A stretch of DNA of 11,166 nucleotides from the NCBI GenBank assembly GCA_024279745.1, contig JAJRRE010000273.1, positions 1 through 11,166 on the forward strand, written 5' to 3'. Below, piece by piece: positions 6,152 through 11,166 of the stretch. Below the pieces are notes generated by a model. It worked only from the letters and a program-made list of their open reading frames with translations. It had not been told where the DNA came from and made no database searches. Made by a program: the position numbers and the translations under genes. This DNA is from Alphaproteobacteria bacterium (lineage in GTDB: Bacteria; Pseudomonadota; Alphaproteobacteria; Rhizobiales; Hyphomicrobiaceae). Positions within the stretch are counted from its first letter, which is position 1; each line of letters opens with the position of its first letter.

Positions 6152-7189
6152 ATGCGACCGGATTTTGAAATTGGCGGCAAACGCATCAAGGCTGGATTGC
6201 GCGATCTGATCGATCTGCCGGTCGCCATGCTCTCGAACCATACGCCGGTAACGCTGCCGGTGCATGTTTTGCATGGGCGGCGCGAAGGGCCAGTGGTGTT
6301 TATCAATGCCGCCATTCACGGCGATGAGGTCGTGGGAGTTGAGATCATTCGGCGATTACTGTCGGCCGGGCTGCATAAGGGCTTGCGCGGCACATTGTTG
6401 TTTGTTCCGATTGTCAATGCCTTCGGGTTCATTGCCCAAACCCGTTATTTGCCTGACCGGCGTGATCTTAACCGCTGTTTTCCCGGCGCGGCGGCGGGCT
6501 CATTGGCTGGGCAGATTGCACATTTGTTTTTGCATGAGATCGTCGCCAAGGCGGATCTGGGGATTGATCTGCACACAGGTGCAATCAACCGTTCCAACCT
6601 GCCGCAATTGCGCGGCGATTTCGTTCAGCCGCGTTTGCGCGATCTGGCGATGGCGTTCGGGCCGCCGGTGATCTTGCAATCGAAACTGCGCGAGGGGTCT
6701 TTGCGTCACGCGGCCAAGGAGCTGGGCGTTAATGTGCTGGTCTATGAGGCGGGCGAGGCGCTGCGGCTGGATGAGCTGTCGGTGCGTGCCGGAATGCGCG
6801 GGATTTTGCGGGTGCTCTTTGAGCTGCGTATGACCAATATCAAGGCAACGCCGCGCCGCCCAATTAAGCCGGTTTATGCAGAGGCGAGCCGTTGGATGCG
6901 CGCCGATGATGGCGGCCTGTTCAGCGCCTATAAGACATTGGGCGACAGTGTCGTGGCAGGCGATGTGCTTGGCGTTGTCACCAATCCCTATGACGGCACA
7001 ATGGTTGAAGTGAAAGCCAGCCGCGGCGGCGTGATCATTGGGCGCACGAATATTTCTGTGGTCAACAGTGCCGACGCTTTGTTCAATATCGCACAAGTGG
7101 CGCAGCCGGCTCAGGCGGAGGGGCGGATTGAAGAGATTTCCGATGTGCTCGACGGTGATCCAATTTTTGATGATGATGAAATTGTTTAA
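6152..7189 (+). CDS. Succinylglutamate desuccinylase/aspartoacylase-family zinc deacylase
   Basis: This M14-like zinc hydrolase of 345 residues belongs to the AstE/AspA family, which removes acyl groups from N-acyl amino acids. Zinc ligands are visible as H56 and E59 in IHGDE and H141 in IDLHTG (138-143). The substrate-binding DLNRCFPG is at 105-112, and the likely catalytic glutamate is E199 in VYEAGE. The C-terminal part (about 236-318) reads as the beta-rich biotinyl-like domain found in the wider family, and the protein ends in an acidic DDDEIV. No astABCD arginine-degradation genes accompany it, so it is unlikely to be a true AstE. Its position after rimB and rimK suggests it hydrolyses a product of the RimK-type ligase. 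Start: ATG 6152 with GGTAGAG upstream; ATG 6140 overlaps the rimK stop and is equally possible. Confidence 0.88.
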   Translation: MRPDFEIGGKRIKAGLRDLIDLPVAMLSNHTPVTLPVHVLHGRREGPVVFINAAIHGDEVVGVEIIRRLLSAGLHKGLRGTLLFVPIVNAFGFIAQTRYLPDRRDLNRCFPGAAAGSLAGQIAHLFLHEIVAKADLGIDLHTGAINRSNLPQLRGDFVQPRLRDLAMAFGPPVILQSKLREGSLRHAAKELGVNVLVYEAGEALRLDELSVRAGMRGILRVLFELRMTNIKATPRRPIKPVYAEASRWMRADDGGLFSAYKTLGDSVVAGDVLGVVTNPYDGTMVEVKASRGGVIIGRTNISVVNSADALFNIAQVAQPAQAEGRIEEISDVLDGDPIFDDDEIV

Positions 7190-7261
7190 GGTCTCCGGTT
7201 GCTATCGGTCGCAGTATGACTTGCATCAAATACCAATGTCATCGCGCGGCTTGCCAGCCCC

Positions 7262-7356
7262 AGAACTTGTTGCCGGGGGCAACGCGATCCCGGTTGCTGC
7301 GGGCGTGGTCACGGTAAATGTTGGGAATCGCGACAAAACACTCGGGTCTGTTTTGT
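7262..7356 (+). other. Cluster of inverted repeats downstream of the rim-like operon
   Basis: Three inverted repeats follow each other: GTTGCC (7269-7274) / GGCAAC (7278-7283) with a GGG loop; CGCGATCCC (7283-7291) / GGGAATCGCG (7323-7332), a nine-pair stem with one bulged A; and ACAAAACA (7333-7340) / TGTTTTGT (7349-7356), a perfect 8-bp stem with an 8-base loop. They lie just before the terminator in a 384-base gap between convergent genes (7190-7573). A further imperfect hairpin, TTTAC..GTAAA with CGTGCC/GGC..ACG inside, lies at 7401-7434. No open frame in the gap looks like a real protein. The structures could protect the 3' end of the operon mRNA or mark a small RNA. Confidence 0.5.
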
Positions 7357-7365
7357 GGCAAGGCG

Positions 7366-7397
7366 ATACCGGTGACACGCACCGGTATGACTTTTTT
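7366..7397 (+). terminator. Rho-independent terminator of the rightward operon
   Basis: A perfect 9-bp stem ATACCGGTG (7366-7374) / CACCGGTAT (7380-7388) with the 5-base loop ACACG is followed three bases later by six T residues (7392-7397), then CG and four more Ts. It lies 176 bases after the deacylase stop and faces the convergent nudC. On the opposite strand the stem is not followed by a T run, so it should stop only rightward transcription. Confidence 0.85.
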
Positions 7398-7491
7398 CGT
7401 TTTACATCCCGTGCCAGCAAGGCATTACGGTAAACCAGATAGCAACGGGAAAGCGGACCACAGCTTGGGGTTGGTGGCAGGCAGATGGCAT

Positions 7492-7575
7492 AAGGCTATG
7501 CGTTTAAGGCTGTGCGTTCAAGGCTGCGTCTTCAAGGCTGCGTCTTCAAGGCTGCGCCTGCAAGGCTGCGCCTTT
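7492..7575. repeat. Six 14-bp tandem repeats next to the nudC stop
   Basis: The consensus AAGGCTGCGTCTTC recurs exactly every 14 bases at 7492, 7506, 7520, 7534, 7548 and 7562. The two central copies (7520-7547) are identical. The outer copies drift: AAGGCTATGCGTTT and AAGGCTGTGCGTTC on the left, AAGGCTGCGCCTGC and AAGGCTGCGCCTTT on the right. The last copy runs into the nudC stop codon (minus strand, 7574-7576), so on that strand the array is the start of the nudC 3' untranslated region. The unit length is not a multiple of three and no spacers are present, so it is neither a coding repeat nor a CRISPR array. Confidence 0.85.
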
Positions 7576-8521
7576 AGATTTTGCCGTTAATGAAGTCCTT
7601 GAGCAACCAGTTGGCGATGGCATAGGGGCCCGGCGCGAGCAGGCCTTCGCCGTGGTCGCCTGCAAGCATTGCAGCGGCTTCTTCGCGTGAGAACCAGCGG
7701 GCGGTTTCGATCTCAGACGGGTCAATGGTGATGTCGCTCGAAAGCGCTTTGCCGACACAGCCGATCATTAAAGAATGAGGAAACGGCCAGGGCTGCGAGG
7801 CGACATAGGCGACATCGCCGACTTCGATGGCGACTTCTTCCATGACCTCACGGCGCACGGCGTCTTCTATGGTTTCGCCATGTTCGACAAAGCCGGCCAA
7901 TGTTGAATAGACGTTATCATTGAATTGTTTTTCATGGGCCAGCAGACAGCGCGCGCCGTCGCTAATGAGCATGATCACAACCGGGTCGGTGCGCGGAAAC
8001 CATTCCTGGCCGCAGGCCCAACATTTTCGTTTCCAGCCGCCGTCTTTGACGTTGGTGGTGCCGCCGCAATGACCGCAATGGCGCGCATTTAAATGCCAGG
8101 ACCATAGCGAGCGCGCCTCGCCCGCCAGCATCATATCGTTTGGCGGCATGACGCCCTGTATGGCCAAGGAGCGCAGATCGACAATCGGGCGCAGGTTCTC
8201 AGCGCCGCCGGGCGCCAGCCGCGCCATATGTTCGGGCACGCAGATCGCGAAGAGATTGTCGCCGGTAGATTTGTCCCGGCCCAGAAATAATGCTTCGGAA
8301 ACTGGCAGGCGAAAACCGGCGATTTGCTCCGGCGAGAACCAGGCCAACGCGGCGTTTGTGCGTGCTTCATTGGAGCGGATCACCGGGCTTAGATCCGCCA
8401 AAACCATAAACCGCGCGCCTGGCGCCTTTTGCTGGGCTTCGAGCCAAGCGCTATCCGTGCGCTGGGTGCTCAGGCGATCTATCGCCATTTTTGCAGTATC
8501 GAAGCTGCGTGACGTCATCAT
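7574..8521 (-). CDS. nudC: NAD(+) diphosphatase (NADH pyrophosphatase)
   Basis: This Nudix hydrolase cleaves NADH/NAD+ to NMN(H) and AMP and, in E. coli, removes NAD caps from RNA. Numbered from ATG 8521 (315 residues), it has a four-cysteine zinc ribbon (C149, C152, C167, C170 in HCGHCG and CWACG), a Nudix box from G210 to about G235 with E216, R224, E225, E228 and E229 in place, and the NADH-specific signature SQPWPFPHS (242-250). The usual Gly after the EE pair of the Nudix box is Ala231, a mild change. The N-terminal domain (1-140) is the variable NudC type. AGGAGGG lies ten bases before ATG 8521; ATG 8518 and TTG 8527 are alternatives. It converges on the rim-like operon and follows the L,D-transpeptidase gene in the same direction, but it has its own promoter candidate. 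Confidence 0.96.
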   Translation of the reverse strand: MMTSRSFDTAKMAIDRLSTQRTDSAWLEAQQKAPGARFMVLADLSPVIRSNEARTNAALAWFSPEQIAGFRLPVSEALFLGRDKSTGDNLFAICVPEHMARLAPGGAENLRPIVDLRSLAIQGVMPPNDMMLAGEARSLWSWHLNARHCGHCGGTTNVKDGGWKRKCWACGQEWFPRTDPVVIMLISDGARCLLAHEKQFNDNVYSTLAGFVEHGETIEDAVRREVMEEVAIEVGDVAYVASQPWPFPHSLMIGCVGKALSSDITIDPSEIETARWFSREEAAAMLAGDHGEGLLAPGPYAIANWLLKDFINGKI

Positions 8522-8554
8522 TGCCAATTGCCCTCCTGGCCCTCAATCGTCTGC

Positions 8555-8583
8555 GTTATAGTGGCGGCAGGGAAGCATGTCCT
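8555..8583 (-). promoter_or_regulatory. Likely nudC promoter
   Basis: On the minus strand a -35 box AGGACA (8583-8578, four of six consensus bases) and a -10 box TATAAC (8560-8555, five of six) are separated by exactly 17 bases. Transcription would start near 8548, just ahead of the AGGAGGG ribosome-binding site (8537-8531), giving a short 5' leader. The fit of spacing, leader and RBS supports it; it rests on motifs only. Confidence 0.45.
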
Positions 8584-8734
8584 GCGAGGCAGTGCAATCG
8601 GGCCATTTAGCACTGTGGTTTCATCGCGTTGTGGTTGCTACAGCGCAGCCGCCGACCGGAGACGCAGCTCCTGCTTATCTGCCAGCAACGCAATCATTTA
8701 AGCCGATCGACAAGACTATGTTTTTGGGCCTGGC

Positions 8735-10579
8735 TCAGTTCAACGAGACGATGAAATCAGTATGTTTTCCAGTTTCATTGTTGGCCCGCTTGTCGGAGAT
8801 AATCAAGGACGATCCCGGTTTAATCAATTGGGCAATCAAATAGCGCGCGGCATCGGGAATTGCCACCCGCTCCAACGCCTCATCGGGGCGAATGCGCTTC
8901 AAGCTGATATTGCGTTTCTTTCGCTTTGATGAGCGCGGCGCCCGAATAGCCGCATCGAAGGAGACAACCGACCAGTTGAGGTCCTTCTTATCGTCGGTGA
9001 ATTGCAATGCCGTGAAGACATGCGTGCCAATTGGCTGATCGGCATTGGCGATTGTGACCGGCGTTTCATAAATCGGCTTGTAGCCTTGGCGAATATACAG
9101 TCGGCCCTTCTTGCGGCTAATGAAAATGGCTATTGGTTTATTGCGACGTTTGTCTTCGCGCAGGGCCTGTTTGAGAGCGTTTTTCGCAGCCAGGGAGGCA
9201 CGAAAGGCGGCTTTGGCGGCGGCTTTTGCGTCGCGCAGGGTGGCTCGTGCCACGCCGATCTGGCGGCTATAATCGGGCAATTGCTGCGCCATCGCTTGGG
9301 TGTCGCGCCGGGCCGCTTCAAATTCTTCCACAGTTTCGAAATATCGTGTTTCCAGTACCTCTTCGCGCACCGATGCGCTGGCGATTTCTTCTGCATCGGC
9401 AACCGCATCAAAGCTTTTATTACTGTAGCGTTTTTCAAATGCCTTAAGGGCGGTAACAGCTCGTTTTGCCTGCCGTTTGGCCCGCGTCTGGAGTTGTTTA
9501 AGCTGCCGAATTTCTCGTTTGACAACTGCCACATCTTCTCCGGCGGCCTGCAAGGCCTCGCGTCTTGTGGCGATCAGGTCTTGGGCAGCTTTGATCGCGT
9601 TCTGGCGATCTTCAATCGTTTGCCGCAGTGCTGCCAGTTCGGCGCCGCGTTTGGCTTTCAGCTGCGCTCGCGAGAGCCACATGGACCCGGTTGTGCTGGC
9701 ACGAGCAGTGGCGCCATCGGATTGGGAGGCAATGCTGCCGGTGATCAGATTGCCGTCTTGTGGGAGGGGGGGGCGCGCCGCGCTGCCAGAGCGAACTAAT
9801 GTCCTTTGAGGCGGCGGCGATGCAGGTGCATCCGCAGTTGCGGACGCAGTGCCTGGCGGTGTGGACGAGTTGGGTTGCAATGCGGCTGTGTGCACCAACG
9901 TGCTAAGTGGCGGCAACGGTTTGAACAAATCGGCGTGCTCGAAATATCGTGGTGCAACCGGATCGCGCGCTACAATCACGCGCGTGCCATAGGACGTCAT
10001 ACGGAACAATCGGCTGGCAAATCCGCCCGGCAGGCGAATGCAGCCATGGGACGCGGGATATCTTGGGACGCGCCCTTGATGCAAGGCAATCCCGGACCAG
10101 GTCAGGCGCTGCATGAACGGCATCGGCGCGTCATTATACAGGTTAGAGAAATGATGCCGGTTTTTTTGCAGGATCGAGAAGATGCCGCGCGGTGTGCGGT
10201 GGCCGGATTTACCGGTCGATACGCGCGAGCGGCTGATCATTTTGGTGCCGTCGAAAACTGAAACCCGTTGCCGGTTCAGCGAAATAACAATCAGTAATGG
10301 ATTGGCGGGTTTTTTGACGACCACAGACTGTCTGGAGGACTTGGAGCGTTTGCGCTTGGCGGCGGCATCGCCGGCTGTGGCAATCAGGCCGCTCGCAAAG
10401 AGCGCAATAAATGTCGCCGTTAGCACGGTTCTGCCAAGGCTAACGCGACGCCCGAGGCTTGGGCTTGGACGCTGCGGCCCCTGCAACTCAGGCAATCGAG
10501 AAAACCGGGTTAGAAGGCCCGATGGTCCTTGAAACAAACGATTTGAAAAGCGGAAATTGTACACAACGCATCCTGACAC
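8735..10579 (-). CDS. L,D-transpeptidase (YkuD) with coiled coil and second, degenerate YkuD-like domain
   Basis: This is a periplasmic enzyme that would form 3-3 peptidoglycan cross-links or attach proteins to peptidoglycan. Numbered from the GTG at 10579 (614 residues): a hydrophobic signal segment after an Arg-rich stretch (about 43-74, ending in GDAAA); the catalytic YkuD domain (about 94-205) with H167 in ALHQGR and ASHGCIRL (176-183, nucleophile C180); a Pro/Ser/Thr-rich linker (about 235-300); a long charged Ala/Lys/Arg/Glu/Gln region likely to be coiled coil (about 303-478); and a C-terminal region (482-613) with YkuD-like start motifs (IFISRKKGRLYI, QPIGTHVFTA) but no second SHGC. 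The start is unsure: the signal segment begins 45-50 residues in, no Shine-Dalgarno precedes the GTG, and a -10-like TACAAT (10561-10556) lies inside the frame. TTG 10495 or GTG 10426 may be the true start. Confidence 0.88.
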   Translation of the reverse strand: MSGCVVYNFRFSNRLFQGPSGLLTRFSRLPELQGPQRPSPSLGRRVSLGRTVLTATFIALFASGLIATAGDAAAKRKRSKSSRQSVVVKKPANPLLIVISLNRQRVSVFDGTKMISRSRVSTGKSGHRTPRGIFSILQKNRHHFSNLYNDAPMPFMQRLTWSGIALHQGRVPRYPASHGCIRLPGGFASRLFRMTSYGTRVIVARDPVAPRYFEHADLFKPLPPLSTLVHTAALQPNSSTPPGTASATADAPASPPPQRTLVRSGSAARPPLPQDGNLITGSIASQSDGATARASTTGSMWLSRAQLKAKRGAELAALRQTIEDRQNAIKAAQDLIATRREALQAAGEDVAVVKREIRQLKQLQTRAKRQAKRAVTALKAFEKRYSNKSFDAVADAEEIASASVREEVLETRYFETVEEFEAARRDTQAMAQQLPDYSRQIGVARATLRDAKAAAKAAFRASLAAKNALKQALREDKRRNKPIAIFISRKKGRLYIRQGYKPIYETPVTIANADQPIGTHVFTALQFTDDKKDLNWSVVSFDAAIRAPRSSKRKKRNISLKRIRPDEALERVAIPDAARYLIAQLIKPGSSLIISDKRANNETGKHTDFIVSLN

Positions 10580-11033
10580 TGTTGGGGGCCTGTGAGATCG
10601 ACGAATGCTTGGCTAAAGCGCCGCCGCAGGAGGTTATTCATACCTTCAACTGCTGTGCAATAACAACTGAAACTCGCAGCGCGTTATCGATTTCAAGTGT
10701 TGCACGCAATCAACGACTGCAACAATTGCTTGAATTGTGCATCGAGGAGCCATTGGAATGGTCGTCTGTGGTTCATCTGTAGTATAGAGTAAATAAAGAC
10801 AGCAATGATATGCGGTAATACATTGGGAATAAATGAGTGCTGCTGTTATTTAACTGAGGGTGATTGCGAGAGTCGTGATTACACAAGTATTCATTGTGGT
10901 TTGAAATGTGTTTTGAGCTATTCAATGAGACCACACAGTCAAGATTGCCGCATCAGGTCGACGGTCTTGCTCATTGCGGTGGGGTAACGTTATCGAAATT
11001 TATGAATTTTCTCGATTTTTCGTCGTTTGAGGG
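10580..11033. other. Gene-free, partly AT-rich region between ldt and ffs
   Basis: No convincing gene lies here. From about 10783 to 11033 the sequence is much richer in A+T than the rest of the window. Short open frames are present (rightward 10522-10782 and 10805-10987), but neither has a good ribosome-binding site or recognisable protein features. One imperfect hairpin, GCAACAATT / AATTGTGC with a bulged A, spans 10719-10740. A weak AT-rich hairpin at about 10995-11011 is followed by five Ts (11016-11020) ahead of the ffs promoter. The L,D-transpeptidase control region probably lies at the left end of this stretch. Confidence 0.4.
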
Positions 11034-11064
11034 CTTGAATCTGCCTATCAGTCTGTACCATATT
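11034..11064 (+). promoter_or_regulatory. Promoter of the SRP RNA gene
   Basis: CTTGAA (11034-11039) and CCATAT (11058-11063) match the alphaproteobacterial CTTGAC-N17-CTATAT pattern for stable-RNA genes, with an 18-base spacer. Counting seven bases from the -10 puts the start at 11070-11071, which coincides with the first base pair of the predicted SRP RNA stem. That agreement is the main support. Confidence 0.6.
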
Positions 11065-11070
11065 CGCCAG

Positions 11071-11166
11071 TGGGAGGTTGGCGGCGGACATGTCCCTCGC
11101 CAATCTGGTCAGGTCCGGAAGGAAGCAGCCACAACGAGTTTCGACCTGGGTCGTTTGTCAGCCTCC
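11071..11166 (+). ncRNA. ffs: Signal recognition particle RNA (4.5S type), cut by the window end
   Basis: The conserved SRP domain IV core is plain: GGTCAGGTCC (11107-11116), the GGAA tetraloop (11117-11120), then GGAAGCAGCC (11121-11130), which includes the asymmetric and symmetric internal loops that bind the M domain of Ffh. The terminal stem closes between GGAGGTTGGC (11073-11082) and GTCAGCCTCC (11157-11166), all ten positions pairing when G-U is allowed, so the molecule is nearly complete and lacks at most a few 3' bases. With Ffh it targets inner-membrane and exported proteins co-translationally to FtsY and the Sec translocon. In many alphaproteobacteria dnaX follows ffs; that gene would lie beyond the window and cannot be seen. 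Confidence 0.96.

Noticed and set aside
7492..7575. The 14-bp array considered as a CRISPR array.
   Set aside because: The repeats are contiguous with no unique spacers, are far too short, and no cas gene is present.
7318..7590. Rightward open frame across the terminator and the 14-bp array, ending in repeated CVQG/CVFKAA-like residues.
   Set aside because: It runs through an intrinsic terminator and a non-triplet repeat and ends inside nudC; its protein-like look comes only from the repeat.
8577..8843. Rightward 88-residue open frame between nudC and the L,D-transpeptidase.
   Set aside because: Its second half is antisense to the end of the transpeptidase gene and its first half covers the nudC promoter region; no motif or good RBS.
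9002..9799. Long rightward open frame (265 codons) antisense to the L,D-transpeptidase.
   Set aside because: It is the complement of the coiled-coil coding region, whose base pattern keeps the opposite frame free of stops. No family features, while the minus-strand protein has clear domains.
10522..10782. Rightward open frame of about 86 codons that would be divergent from the L,D-transpeptidase.
   Set aside because: It overlaps the N-terminal part of the transpeptidase frame, has only a weak AGAAGG-like site before the ATG, uses no clear codon bias and contains no recognisable motif.
10805..10987. Rightward 60-residue open frame rich in cysteine, in the AT-rich gap.
   Set aside because: No Shine-Dalgarno sequence, and the cysteines form no regular metal-binding or secreted-peptide pattern. 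It is best explained by chance in non-coding DNA.

Overview
The window looks like a housekeeping stretch of an alphaproteobacterial chromosome, probably Hyphomicrobiales (Rhizobiales)-like. That placement is inferred from the style of KdsB, PheA, NudC and the two-part L,D-transpeptidase, plus a compact 4.5S-type SRP RNA; no rRNA or taxonomic marker gene is present. CMP-KDO synthesis and a periplasmic L,D-transpeptidase fit a Gram-negative envelope. The coding DNA is GC-rich; the stretch from about 10783 to 11034 is clearly richer in A+T.

Layout. Positions 1-345 hold no gene, but a plausible leftward promoter sits near the left edge. A run of seven rightward genes follows, from 346 to 7189: kdsB (CMP-KDO synthetase), pheA (prephenate dehydratase), an SDR oxidoreductase, an amidase-signature hydrolase, a retropepsin-like/'zinc protease' RimB-type protein, a RimK-type ATP-grasp ligase, and an AstE/aspartoacylase-family deacylase. 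kdsB and pheA are separated by a roughly 200-bp palindromic, MITE-like element with CTAG ends. The run is followed by several inverted repeats and a strong intrinsic terminator at 7366-7397. Six 14-bp tandem repeats then run up to the stop codon of nudC. nudC (NADH pyrophosphatase) and a large two-domain L,D-transpeptidase read leftward from 10579 to 7574. The right edge holds an SRP RNA gene (ffs) with a good promoter, cut by the window end just short of its full terminal stem.

Functional reading. kdsB and pheA are independent housekeeping genes. The SDR and amidase may form a small catabolic or detoxifying pair whose substrate cannot be read from sequence. The rimB-rimK-deacylase trio has the tightest organisation: both junctions overlap or nearly overlap. 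It is best read as a ligase/hydrolase module that adds and removes amino acids on a protein or peptide, with ribosomal protein S6 as the classical RimK target. This trio is the most interesting system here, but it belongs to a recognised gene-neighbourhood type and is not a new one. The more locally distinctive features are non-coding: the palindromic element, the triplicated pheA start, the 14-bp array and the structured intergenic region.
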